48,802 bases of DNA. It comes from Planctomycetaceae bacterium. GTDB taxonomy: Bacteria; Planctomycetota; Planctomycetia; Planctomycetales; Planctomycetaceae. Below the pieces are notes generated by a model. That model was not told the DNA's origin, ran no database searches, and saw only the letters and a list, made by a program, of their open reading frames with translations. The stretch spans positions 1 through 48,802 of the forward strand of contig JAGQQG010000045.1 in assembly GCA_020426325.1 (NCBI GenBank). Direction: 5' to 3'. Positions 27,090-35,877 of this stretch are shown here, piece by piece. The position numbers and the translations under genes are program-made. Positions within the stretch are counted from its first letter, which is position 1; each line of letters begins with the position of its first letter.

Positions 27090-27110
27090 CGAACCATCTA
27101 AGTCGGTTCG
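27090..27110 (+). promoter_or_regulatory. Inverted repeat in the cysK leader
   Basis: CGAACC (27090-27095) and GGTTCG (27105-27110) are perfect arms around a nine-base loop, just past the predicted start of transcription. It could be an operator or an mRNA hairpin. No known sulfur riboswitch is recognised. A strong Shine-Dalgarno site (GAGGAAGGAG) precedes the cysK ATG. Confidence 0.35.
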
Positions 27111-27161
27111 CTCAGGACGAGCGATGCCAAGTAGATCATCTCACCCGAGGAAGGAGTTCCG

Positions 27162-28091
27162 ATGCCGATCTTCAACGACAATGCAGAGTCAATCGGTCGC
27201 ACCCCGCTGGTGCGAATTAACCGCCTGACCAAAGGTCTGGATACCAATCTGCTCGCCAAGATCGAAGGCCGTAACCCGGCGTACAGCGTCAAATGCCGAA
27301 TCGGGGCAGCGATGATCTGGGATGCTGAGAAGTCGGGCAAGCTCAAGCCAGGAATGAAGGTCGTCGAGCCGACGAGCGGCAACACGGGCATCGCCCTCGC
27401 CTACGTCTGTGCTGCCAGGGGATACAAGCTCGCCCTCACAATGCCAGAGTCGATGTCGATCGAACGGCGGATGATGCTTAAGTCGTTCGGAGCTGAACTG
27501 ATTCTCACGCCTGCCGCGGAAGGCATGGGGGGAGCCATCAACCGGGCAACCGAGATGGCGGAACAGCCCGATTACTTCATGCCCCAGCAGTTCAACAATC
27601 CCGCTAACCCGGCCATTCACCAGACAACGACTGGTCCGGAAATCTGGGCAGACACGGATGGCAAGGTCGATATTCTTGTGGCCGGTGTTGGCACGGGCGG
27701 CACCATTACGGGGATCTCACGTTTCTGGGAGCAGGACAAGAAGACGCCACTTCACTCGGTCGCAGTCGAACCGGCTGGCAGCCCTGTCATCTCCGGTGGA
27801 GAGAAGGGGCCGCACAAGATTCAGGGCATCGGCGCGGGATTCATTCCCAACAATCTTGATCTGTCAATCATTGACGAAACCGTGCAGGTGACCGATGACG
27901 AAGCCTTCGAGATGGCGGCGCGTGTCGCGAAGGAAGAAGGCATCACCTGCGGCATCAGTTGTGGAGCCAATATGACAGCAGCCCTGAAAGTCGCAGCCAA
28001 GCCCGAAAACGCAGGCAAAACGATCGTCGTCATCCTGCCGGACTCCGGCGAGCGGTATCTGTCAACCGCCCTGTTTGATGCCTGTCGTTGA
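27162..28091 (+). CDS. cysK: Cysteine synthase A (O-acetylserine sulfhydrylase)
   Basis: This 309-residue PLP enzyme makes cysteine from O-acetylserine and sulfide. K44 in AYSVKCR is the PLP lysine. TSGNTG at 71-76 binds the substrate carboxylate, and [10 protein letters not shown] binds the PLP phosphate. Length is exactly that of the family. The normal sequence around the active lysine is NPxxSVKDR; here it is NPAYSVKCR, a Cys in place of Asp, as in most CysK enzymes of the A type. It should work with adenylylsulfate kinase and the sulfate-reduction enzymes to supply cysteine; cysC lies about 20 kb away in this window. Confidence 0.95.
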   Translation: MPIFNDNAESIGRTPLVRINRLTKGLDTNLLAKIEGRNPAYSVKCRIGAAMIWDAEKSGKLKPGMKVVEPTSGNTGIALAYVCAARGYKLALTMPESMSIERRMMLKSFGAELILTPAAEGMGGAINRATEMAEQPDYFMPQQFNNPANPAIHQTTTGPEIWADTDGKVDILVAGVGTGGTITGISRFWEQDKKTPLHSVAVEPAGSPVISGGEKGPHKIQGIGAGFIPNNLDLSIIDETVQVTDDEAFEMAARVAKEEGITCGISCGANMTAALKVAAKPENAGKTIVVILPDSGERYLSTALFDACR

Positions 28092-28122
28092 ATTGGCTGA
28101 TCGCGTCACGCCCACGAGGGTC

Positions 28123-29733
28123 TCACTCGTCGTGAATGTCGTAGATCTGAAATGAGTTGTTGCTGTAGATCGGTTTCATATCAATGGGACCGAAGCGGCT
28201 GACGATCATGTAGTCAATGCCGGTCTCGTCGTGCAGAGTTGCGAGATCAGCTTTCGAGATCGTGCCCTCTGTCAGCGACTCGCGTGCCCACTGGTTGATC
28301 AGCCTCAGCCGTCGAGCCCATTCGACGATGCCAGCAGCATCCTGTGGGCAGTCTTTGTAGTTCACATACTCCGCACGGTGCGAGAACCATTTCACAGCCC
28401 AGTTCTCGTTGGCAGCATGGACCAAAGAATCAGTAGGGGTCTCCTGACGAAGCCACTCGCATGCGGCGATCCAGTCACCTTTGGCTGACGCTGACATGCG
28501 ACTGGGATTTTGATCGGGAGAAGGCAACAGAAGTGAAACGATAAAGGCGGCCGCGCAGAGCAACCATACGAAGCGAAATCGTCTGGCAGTGAGTTCCCTT
28601 GCCTTGCTCGGTTCGAAAGCGGCGGCCAGGACGGTCACCGTCAGCAATAGCGGGACAAAAAGATCAGCCAGACGGAAGGGATAAAACTTGAGCAACCACA
28701 CACGCGTCCCTGAGAATGAAAGGAGACTCAAAGGACGCGGCCCCCACCCGATCATGGCTCCCACTAAGGCAATCACCAACGTTGCCCCGACGAAACCAGT
28801 GAACAGATCTCGGCGGGGAGTTCGTTCTCCCAGCCTCCAAAGCAGAACAATCAGGATCAGCATCAGACCGTAATAACGATACGACTCCAGGGGAAACCGG
28901 GCAGGGTCCAGATGATGGGCCAGCCGCTCACCAACCTGCAGCATGTCGGCCTTTGCTGAAATGGCAGGATCATTCCCACTCAGGAGTCGCATCGCGGGAA
29001 GTAGTCCTGGAAGTGAGGTCAGCACCAGCACGATGCTGCTACCGATGAGCGGCCTTCCGTACTTCGACATGACCTGACTCAACGACACTTTCTTGATCAT
29101 GATCCAACCGACAGCTGACAACGCACCAGCGACGACGGCCCACAGTCCCACGATTGGATGAAAGCTGATAGCCATTCCTGTCCAGAGCCCTGTGAGGAGC
29201 CAACGACGGTCGAGAGCATCAGCCAGTCCGAGGAATACGAAGGCATAAGCAAGGACTTTGCTTTCCACGCCGCCGATCAGCCACTCGCCTGAGAAATTGC
29301 CCAGCGATTGAAGCAGTAGAAAGATCCATGCGGCGGCTAGACACTGCCACGGAGATTTCAGCAACCGCAGGAACAGTCGCGTCCAACCAATCGAAAGGCA
29401 CCCGAGCACCAAAAGTCTTCCGGCCCAGGCAGACTGTTCCAGTGTCAGCCACTGCGTCAGGGCGCCCACCGTCTGATAGAAAACCTGATGAGGATTCGAC
29501 GACTCGAGAAACAAATCGCCTGAGCACCAGTCGGGCTGCCAGTAGTGTTTGGCTTTGCAGAGATAATGCGGTTCGTTGACTGAAGGAACGGGCCTGCGAG
29601 TAGCAGACGAAGCGACGACGCTCAGAAACACGCACAATGTGATGAGACTGCGGCTCACCCAACCTGTGCCAACGAAGGGCGACGCGACGTCTTCGTGAGA
29701 CGAAGATAGGACATCGCCCGAAGAGGATGTCAT
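28123..29733 (-). CDS. DUF6798 integral membrane protein
   Basis: The 536-residue product has about ten to twelve hydrophobic segments. The phrases NEPHYLCKAKHYW, CSGDLFLES near the N-terminus and GGVESKVLAYAFVFLGL in the middle mark the DUF6798 family of planctomycetes and relatives. Its overall layout recalls GT39/GT-C glycosyltransferases, with an acidic N-E pair in the first external loop and a soluble C-terminal tail. The start codon is only four bases after the stop of the tiny basic protein gene upstream, so the two are translated in a coupled fashion. Whether it is an enzyme is unknown. It is convergent with cysK. Confidence 0.75.
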   Translation of the reverse strand: MTSSSGDVLSSSHEDVASPFVGTGWVSRSLITLCVFLSVVASSATRRPVPSVNEPHYLCKAKHYWQPDWCSGDLFLESSNPHQVFYQTVGALTQWLTLEQSAWAGRLLVLGCLSIGWTRLFLRLLKSPWQCLAAAWIFLLLQSLGNFSGEWLIGGVESKVLAYAFVFLGLADALDRRWLLTGLWTGMAISFHPIVGLWAVVAGALSAVGWIMIKKVSLSQVMSKYGRPLIGSSIVLVLTSLPGLLPAMRLLSGNDPAISAKADMLQVGERLAHHLDPARFPLESYRYYGLMLILIVLLWRLGERTPRRDLFTGFVGATLVIALVGAMIGWGPRPLSLLSFSGTRVWLLKFYPFRLADLFVPLLLTVTVLAAAFEPSKARELTARRFRFVWLLCAAAFIVSLLLPSPDQNPSRMSASAKGDWIAACEWLRQETPTDSLVHAANENWAVKWFSHRAEYVNYKDCPQDAAGIVEWARRLRLINQWARESLTEGTISKADLATLHDETGIDYMIVSRFGPIDMKPIYSNNSFQIYDIHDE

Positions 29734-29737
29734 CTCG

Positions 29738-29941
29738 TTACTTCTTGCTCGACTTCTTGGCCGCAGGCTTTGCGGACTTTTTCACTGCAACCTTCTTTCC
29801 GGCAGACTTGGCGGGGGCTTTCTTGGCGGTCGCCTTCTTCTTCGAAGCAGCGGTCTCTGCGCCCTTCTTGCCACCGAAAACATTATCCCAGTTGCTCCAG
29901 AATTCTGGGGTCGCACCAGTACGGACAATGGGGCCACTCAT
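29738..29941 (-). CDS. Small protein with histone-H1-like Lys/Ala tail
   Basis: This 67-residue protein has two halves. The first 25 residues (ending NWDNVFGGKK) form a short, aromatic conserved-looking segment. The rest is a Lys/Ala/Pro-rich tail of the KKxxAKKAPAKSA type seen in histone H1 and in bacterial H1-like or Hc1 proteins. Such tails bind DNA or RNA non-specifically and are disordered. AAGGAG lies nine bases upstream of the ATG, a strong ribosome-binding site. The gene sits directly before the DUF6798 gene with a four-base gap. I believe it is a real gene because start, site and length all fit; its function is not known. Confidence 0.75.
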   Translation of the reverse strand: MSGPIVRTGATPEFWSNWDNVFGGKKGAETAASKKKATAKKAPAKSAGKKVAVKKSAKPAAKKSSKK

Positions 29942-30149
29942 GCTGTCACACTCCTTGGAATTTCCACGTTCAACTGAATTTCAGTGTATGAGATGCATGA
30001 TGTAATGGCCACTCGCGACCAAAGTCAAGTGTGACTGGACTTGTGTCTCCGTGGTCGATCCTGTCAACTACAACTGGTTGTTGAAGTCCGCCCAAGGTAC
30101 GAATCCCACACTTTTTTGATCCTGATCACAGCGACGTCTGCTTGTCTGT

Positions 30150-30686
30150 ATGCATTTCCCCCACAACGACCCGGAGTCTCAATTCCACGATGCCTGGCGG
30201 TCGGTCTCGATTGAGCGTCCGGTTTCTTACTCACTGTTCACGTTCGGGGAATCGGACCTTCCGTACTTTCTGATTGTGGATGCAGAGCAACCTCGGGAAC
30301 CGGTCAATCTGATCAAGGGAGAGGTGAAGATCACACGCCCTCTGATTATCACCCCGAATAACGCACAGCCCGAATTACGGGGTTTCTTCGAGAATCACGA
30401 GTTCGACGATGTCGTGGAGTTCATGCTTCAACGAACAGCTGCGTTCTCGCACCTCAAACTGGACAATCGTCAGGGGCCTGCACAAATCGTGAGTGACAGC
30501 GTCGAGGAGGTCGTTGCCCGGCTGAACGCTCAATTAGATGCTGATGAAGAGGATCGCGTGGCGATTCTGACCGCCCCGTACGGACTCGGCGGCCTAGCCC
30601 TGCTCCGCTACGCCACGGAGCGCGTGTGGCAATCCGCCCCCGACAACATCCAGGAACTGCGGGAACGCGGCTTTCTCCCTGAGTGA
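30150..30686 (+). CDS. Conserved hypothetical protein (soluble, acidic)
   Basis: The 178-residue product has no signal peptide or membrane segment. Its first half is a beta-rich stretch (VSYSLFTFGESDLPYFLIVD, VNLIKGEVKITRPLIITP). A helical acidic second half follows. I do not recognise the family. Its position opposite fusA, converging on a shared terminator, gives no functional hint. The ATG at 30150 lacks an obvious Shine-Dalgarno site. Confidence 0.65.
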   Translation: MHFPHNDPESQFHDAWRSVSIERPVSYSLFTFGESDLPYFLIVDAEQPREPVNLIKGEVKITRPLIITPNNAQPELRGFFENHEFDDVVEFMLQRTAAFSHLKLDNRQGPAQIVSDSVEEVVARLNAQLDADEEDRVAILTAPYGLGGLALLRYATERVWQSAPDNIQELRERGFLPE

Positions 30687-30712
30687 TTGGCGAGTCCTGC
30701 CCTCATGAAAAA

Positions 30713-30735
30713 AGCCCGACCAAAGTGGCCGGGCT
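30713..30735 (-). terminator. Intrinsic terminator of fusA (bidirectional)
   Basis: AGCCCG (30713-30718) pairs with CGGGCT (30730-30735), extended by CC/GG inside, with a five-base loop. Read on the minus strand, the hairpin is followed directly by six T residues (30713-30708), as in a Rho-independent terminator, 30 bases after the fusA stop. It can also serve the convergent plus-strand gene, with a weaker CTTGTT tail. Confidence 0.85.
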
Positions 30736-30765
30736 CTTGTTCACAGAGGATCGCAGGCATACTAC

Positions 30766-32925
30766 TCACGCCGTGGCGAGGCGATCCTGCTTTTCCTTGC
30801 GGCGTCGTTCGACGACTTCCTCCTGGATGTTGCGAGGCACCTGCTTGTACTTCGAAAACTCCATACTGAACCCGCCTTTGCCCTGGGTCATGCTCCGGAG
30901 TTCGTTGGCATAGTCAAACATGCTTGCCAGCGGAACTTCTGCCATGATATAGGCCACACCCTCACGGTTTTCCGTGTTGACGATCATCCCTCGTTTACTG
31001 GAGATATGCCCCGTGACTGGTCCCTGGAACTCGTCCGGGACCTCGACATCGAGCAACATAATCGGTTCGAGCAATGCGGGTGATGAGTTCTTCAGAGCGT
31101 CCCGCATGGCCTGCCAGCCGCACGTCTCGAACGCTTTTTCTGAGGAGTCCACATCGTGGTAGGAGCCATCGGTGATTTCCACACCGACGTGAACCACTTC
31201 GCATTCGCAGAGTGGTCCTTTGACCAGAGCCCGCTGGAAGCCTTTGTTGATCGCAGGAATGTACTGAGACGGAATACGCCCCTGAGTAATTCCGTCGATG
31301 AACTGATAGTCGGTGCCGACGGCATTGCCTTCCTCATCGACAGCCCCCTCCTCAAGAACAAACAGTTTGCCCACCACGTGAGCATACTGCCCGGAACCGC
31401 CGGTCTGCTTCTTGTGCTTGTGATTGAACTCAACCGGTTTGGTCGGGCATTCCTTGTAAGCGACCTTCGGCTCACCGATGATCACTTCGCAGCGATACTC
31501 ACGCTTGATCCGTTCGATGTAGACCTCCAGGTGAAGCTGTCCCATGCCGGCGATGATAGTCTCACCGGTCTCTTCGTCGGTCGAAACCTGGAAGGTGGGA
31601 TCTTCCCGGCGGAAACGTTCCAAAGCCTTGCTCAGCCGGTCCGCACCATCTCTGGCAAGCGGTTCGACCGACAGGCGGATCACCGGTTCAGGGACGAAGA
31701 TGTTTTCGAGCGAGTACTCCACGTTTCCGCCACAGAACGTGTCACCGGAAGCACAATCGACACCGACAACGGCGATGATATCACCGGCTTCTCCCACCTC
31801 GATATCCTCCCGATCGTTTGCATGCATCTTGAGCAAACGCCCGAAGCGGACCTTCTTCCCGGTGCGAGTACACGTGTACGACTCGCCCTTCACAATCTTG
31901 CCCTGATAAATGCGACAATAGGTCAGTTGGCCAAATTGCTCGACCACTGTTTTGAAGGCCATCGCGACGAGTGGCTCATCCGACGAATGTGACAACGGTG
32001 CCCGCACAACTTCGCCTTCGGTCAACTCGCCTGAACGAGTTGCTGTCTCAGTCTGGCGAACGTCGATCGCTGCAATGTCCCGCTCCGCTGGCGATGGAAG
32101 ATAACGCACGACAGCATCAAGGAGCGGCTGAACTCCTTTGTTTCTAAACGCCGTTCCACACATGACCGGAACAATCTCATGGGCCAGTGTCGCTTCCCGG
32201 ATGAGCTTATGCAGTTCATTGACCGGAAAGTCCTCTTCCTCAAGCAGGGCTGTCATGAGGTCGTCGCTGTACATGGAGAGAGCCTCCAGCATCTCCATCC
32301 GAGCGGCCTCGGCCGCGTCCTGATGCTCGGCTGGGATGTCGACGAGTTTGACTTTCTCGCCCTGGTCTCCTTCAAAGGCATAAGCCTTCATGGTCAGCAG
32401 GTCGATCATGCCTGTGAAGTCCTCACCGCTCCCCATGGGGAGTTGCAGTGGAACGGGAGTGACATGAAGTTTGTTTGCCATCTGCTTGCAGACGCTGGCA
32501 AAGTTCGCCCCGGTGCGGTCCATCTTATTGACGAACGCAATCCGGGGGGTGTGGTATCGCTTCATCTGCCGGTCGACTGTCAGCGATTGCGACTGCACAC
32601 CACCAACGGCACACAGGACGAGCACAGCCCCGTCGAGCACGCGCAGGCTTCTCTCGACCTCGACCGTGAAGTCGACGTGTCCCGGCGTATCGATCACGTT
32701 CACGGTATGACCATCCCACTGGACCTGAGTGGCAGCGGAGGCGATCGTAATGCCTCGCTCTTTCTCCAACTCCATGAAATCCATGGTCGCACCGTCTCCG
32801 CCGCCCTTCACCTCATTCACCTTGTGAATGCGGCCGGAGTAGAACAGTATCCGCTCGGTGAGGGTGGTCTTACCCGAGTCGATGTGAGCGGAGATGCCGA
32901 TGTTACGGAGTTTCTGGAGTTTCAT
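30766..32925 (-). CDS. fusA: Elongation factor G, spd/mitochondrial-EFG1-like
   Basis: The 719-residue GTPase drives tRNA-mRNA translocation on the ribosome. The P-loop reads AHIDSGKTT (residues 13-21), with Ser where canonical bacterial EF-G has Ala. G2 is RGITI, G3 DTPGH and G4 NKMD; domains II to V follow at normal length. The Ser form and the phrase MDFMELEKERGITI resemble mitochondrial EFG1 and the 'spd' EF-G class known from spirochaetes, planctomycetes and deltaproteobacteria, so this may be spdEFG1, specialised for translocation. It is not next to rpsL, rpsG or tuf, unlike the main str-operon copy of most bacteria. The end is marked by a strong intrinsic terminator. Confidence 0.93.
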   Translation of the reverse strand: MKLQKLRNIGISAHIDSGKTTLTERILFYSGRIHKVNEVKGGGDGATMDFMELEKERGITIASAATQVQWDGHTVNVIDTPGHVDFTVEVERSLRVLDGAVLVLCAVGGVQSQSLTVDRQMKRYHTPRIAFVNKMDRTGANFASVCKQMANKLHVTPVPLQLPMGSGEDFTGMIDLLTMKAYAFEGDQGEKVKLVDIPAEHQDAAEAARMEMLEALSMYSDDLMTALLEEEDFPVNELHKLIREATLAHEIVPVMCGTAFRNKGVQPLLDAVVRYLPSPAERDIAAIDVRQTETATRSGELTEGEVVRAPLSHSSDEPLVAMAFKTVVEQFGQLTYCRIYQGKIVKGESYTCTRTGKKVRFGRLLKMHANDREDIEVGEAGDIIAVVGVDCASGDTFCGGNVEYSLENIFVPEPVIRLSVEPLARDGADRLSKALERFRREDPTFQVSTDEETGETIIAGMGQLHLEVYIERIKREYRCEVIIGEPKVAYKECPTKPVEFNHKHKKQTGGSGQYAHVVGKLFVLEEGAVDEEGNAVGTDYQFIDGITQGRIPSQYIPAINKGFQRALVKGPLCECEVVHVGVEITDGSYHDVDSSEKAFETCGWQAMRDALKNSSPALLEPIMLLDVEVPDEFQGPVTGHISSKRGMIVNTENREGVAYIMAEVPLASMFDYANELRSMTQGKGGFSMEFSKYKQVPRNIQEEVVERRRKEKQDRLATA

Positions 32926-33952
32926 GATGGTGAAAGGGTGAGTAAGGGTGATGAACTCGTTAGTTTAAACCTTGCATGAGTCAGAGGGCTGACAGTTGGT
33001 ATTTAGACGCCTGCTGAGTCTCAGAGGGTCTGGTCTCGGGGAAAGCACCTCCCCGGCGACGGGTGATCAAGAGCTTTGGGGTATCAGCCGCATTCACAGC
33101 GACGAGAGGAATGAAAGACCTATCGCCGGTGGATCGGCATATCCTGGTCTGTCATAGAGCTGTCCTCATCGTCGTTCGTGCGAGGCGGACTCGCGAAGCT
33201 GTGGTGACTGGAACAGGAGGGCGACCCGCACACCTTTTCCGAGAAGCACCCCAAGGTGCACTGAAGCAAGATCTTATCGTCGGGCGACAGATGAGGAAAG
33301 AGGGATTCTGCAAGATTCCTCGGGATTTAACGTTCCTGTCAGTTCGATCAAACAACAGTGATCCAGCTCCCGGTAAAACTGGAAGTGTGCACGACGCAAG
33401 TGATTTTGAGGAGAACTCTTACGATGCACCCTCCGAAGTTGGAACGGCACTGTCTGCGGCAGCCACTTAGCTCGTCTCGCCTACGGAGTTCACTAAATGA
33501 TCGATCGACTGGCTCCCGACCACCCATCCACAGAGTTCGAAGTACTGAACTGGTTAGATCCTTGCCGAGCTTTGCGAATTGCTTCATCTGGTAACCCACA
33601 ACAATTGCATGTTCAAGACGTCCAAATCCCTTAAGAAACGGTGATTTCGATTCTGTAGCTGAACTCGCCAGAGTTCAGACTGTGGGCGGAGTAGCGACGA
33701 ATTGACTGATTTCTGGTGAATTCAGCGACATCTGACATGCGATTGCCTTGTCTGGTAACCGAATCCATTGAGTCAGCTATAAACTCAGCAAGTCTGGAGA
33801 AGGTGTTCAAAAATCGGCTGTTTTGCCATCATTTCGGCGTCCAGAGAATAGTTCCCCGCTGCACTCCTATGAGATTTGAGCTGCCCCCTGACCGCTGCTC
33901 ATGAAACCCATTATCGACTCGGTTCGCCGTACGGCGGGAGTTTGTAAGCACG
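32926..33952. other. About 1 kb without a convincing gene
   Basis: The fusA promoter should lie at the left end. The longest frame (33063-33470, plus) starts with GTG, has no ribosome-binding site, no domain and a shuffled composition. An imperfect direct repeat lies at 33573-33760. No tRNA, RNase P, SRP or tmRNA signature was recognised. The stretch may be decayed sequence or may hold a non-coding RNA. Confidence 0.5.
33573..33760. repeat. Imperfect direct repeat, 23-24 bases, two copies
   Basis: Copy one (33573-33596) and copy two (33738-33760) begin TGCG and end TCTGGTAACC. They match at about 20 of 23 positions with one single-base gap. They are 141 bases apart in the gene-free stretch and are not part of any recognised element. 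Confidence 0.6.
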
Positions 33953-35851
33953 ATGCATGATGGCACTTCAGACGATTCTGCGTCAACCGCAGGAAAAGAG
34001 CTTAGATTTCACAGCCATCGGCTCGATCGCCTCAGTCGTCTCACTGTGCTTGCGTTGTTAACTTTGCACGGTTTTCTGCTCGGCTGGGCAGCTTACCGGC
34101 ACTCTCCGACTTTCGACGAGGTTGCGTATCTTCCCGCAGGGATCAGTCATTGGGAACTCGGGCGGTTCGACTTAGCTTCCGTGAGTCCGCCGCTCGTGCG
34201 ACTCGTGGCTGCGATCCCGGTCACCATGACCAATGCGAAGACCGAATGGTGGAGCTACGACACGTCTCCCTCGCCTGCGGCTGCCCATGCGGTGGGGCGA
34301 GATTTTGCGATGGTGAATGGTGAGCGGACCTTCTGGTTGTTCACGATCGCCCGATGGGCCTGCATTCCCTTCAGTCTGATAGGAGGGTATGTCTGCTGGG
34401 CGTGGGGACGAGACCTCTATGGGGTGCCTTCGGGGCTGCTCGCTGTCATCCTGTGGTGTTTCAGCCCGAACATTCTGGCACATGCGCAATTGGTGACTCC
34501 CGACGTCGGTACGACCGCACTGGGTGTTGCTTCAACGTATACGTTCTGGCGATGGTTGAAGCAGCCGAGTTGGGCACGAGCGAGTCTCGCGGGACTGACG
34601 CTCGGGTTTGCTCAGTTGACCAAATCGACACTCGTGATCTTCTTCGTGATCTGGCCGCTCCTCTGGCTCGTTGATCGGTTGTTGAGAAGGCAATCGTTGC
34701 CACGCCGAGAGGGAATGCAATTGGCACTCTTGCTCGTGCTGGGTGTCTACATCCTCAACCTGGGTTACGGGTTTCAGGGATCCTTCAATCGATTAGACAG
34801 TTACCAGTTTGTGAGTCGGACGTTGACCGGAACATTGCCGGAAGGGGTGACAACGGGCAACCGGTTCACAGAGTGGGGCCTCGGATTCGTCCCGGTGCCT
34901 CTCCCACGGAATTATCTCCTCGGTGTTGATTACCAGAAGAAGGAACTGGAAAATCGCGGACAGCGGCAGAGGTCGTATCTGCATGGTCAATGGCGCGACC
35001 ATGGTTGGTGGTACTATTACCTTTATGCGATGGCGATCAAAGTACCCGTCGGAACGTGGTTACTGGCTGCTCTGGCATGTGCCGTTCGATTACACACGAG
35101 AACGCACGTCCCGCAGTGGGTTGATGAACTGGTGCTCATCGTCCCTCTGCTGGCGATCCTGGTTCTGGTGAGTTCGCAGACTGGCTTCAATCACCACATG
35201 CGCTATGCTCTACCAGCATTCCCCTACTTTTTTATCTGGATCAGCCAGGCTGGCCGAGCGTTCCTGTTGGCAATGTCCAAGCTGCGGATGGCTGTGGCAG
35301 TCGCGATGACGCTGTCTGTTGGCAGCAGCCTGTGGGTCTATCCACACAGTCTGTCCTACTTCAATGAATTGGTCGGCGGTCCGCTCGGCGGGCCTGCTCA
35401 TTTGATTGACAGTAACATCGACTGGGGACAGGATCTGCTTTATTTGAGAGACTGGCTGCAAGCCCATCCCGAAGCACAGCCGATGCGGATCGCATATTTC
35501 GGAAACATCTCGCCAGAGATCGCGGGCATGCCGATCGAGACGCCACCGGGAGGCGGACCGACGAAGGCAGGAGAAACCGACTTTACCGTCCCACCCGAGA
35601 AAGGCGAAACACCCTGCGACTACGGTCCGCACCCGGGTTGGTTCGCAGTGAGCGTCAACCATCTGCAAGGGGTCACGTGGAACATTGGAGCGGACTACCG
35701 TTACTTCCGACGCTTCACCCCTATGGCCCGAGCCGGTTACTCCATCATGATTTATCACATTACAGTTGAGCAGGCGGACGAGGTTCGGAGCGACCTTGGC
35801 CTTCCCCTACTCTCCGATTGTCAAGGTCAGGCTGACGCAGACATCGAGTGA
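33953..35851 (+). CDS. GT39-like membrane glycosyltransferase (PMT family fold)
   Basis: The 632-residue protein has a cytoplasmic N-terminus and about eleven hydrophobic segments. The first helix (about 29-47) is followed by HSPTFDEVAY, in which D55-E56 is the catalytic pair of GT39/PMT enzymes. A C-terminal soluble part (about 470-632) starts with GGPLGGPAHLIDSNIDWGQD, a phrase common in planctomycete GT39-like proteins. These enzymes use polyprenyl-phospho-sugars to glycosylate a target on the outside of the membrane. GGGAG lies about 13 bases before the start. The sialidase-like gene follows at once, so one builds and the other may trim or recognise an external glycan. Confidence 0.8.
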   Translation: MHDGTSDDSASTAGKELRFHSHRLDRLSRLTVLALLTLHGFLLGWAAYRHSPTFDEVAYLPAGISHWELGRFDLASVSPPLVRLVAAIPVTMTNAKTEWWSYDTSPSPAAAHAVGRDFAMVNGERTFWLFTIARWACIPFSLIGGYVCWAWGRDLYGVPSGLLAVILWCFSPNILAHAQLVTPDVGTTALGVASTYTFWRWLKQPSWARASLAGLTLGFAQLTKSTLVIFFVIWPLLWLVDRLLRRQSLPRREGMQLALLLVLGVYILNLGYGFQGSFNRLDSYQFVSRTLTGTLPEGVTTGNRFTEWGLGFVPVPLPRNYLLGVDYQKKELENRGQRQRSYLHGQWRDHGWWYYYLYAMAIKVPVGTWLLAALACAVRLHTRTHVPQWVDELVLIVPLLAILVLVSSQTGFNHHMRYALPAFPYFFIWISQAGRAFLLAMSKLRMAVAVAMTLSVGSSLWVYPHSLSYFNELVGGPLGGPAHLIDSNIDWGQDLLYLRDWLQAHPEAQPMRIAYFGNISPEIAGMPIETPPGGGPTKAGETDFTVPPEKGETPCDYGPHPGWFAVSVNHLQGVTWNIGADYRYFRRFTPMARAGYSIMIYHITVEQADEVRSDLGLPLLSDCQGQADADIE

Positions 35852-35877
35852 CCGCTGTCGACTGGAGGAGAACACGG

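Noticed and set aside
31156..32979. Two plus-strand open frames (278 and 266 codons)
   Set aside because: Both are antisense to fusA and show no domain.
33010..33030. CTGAGTCTCAG palindrome upstream of fusA, which resembles part of the Fur-box-like site
   Set aside because: It is only a 5-1-5 palindrome centred on a different base, lacks the outer TGA/TCA arms, and precedes a translation factor gene.
33063..33470. 135-codon plus-strand frame in the gene-free stretch
   Set aside because: GTG start without ribosome-binding site, no domain, no hydrophobic pattern; not reported as a gene.
33901..33960. 19-codon frame ending across the start of the second GT39-like gene, a possible leader peptide
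   Set aside because: No ribosome-binding site and no attenuator hairpin; overlap of stop and start is likely chance.
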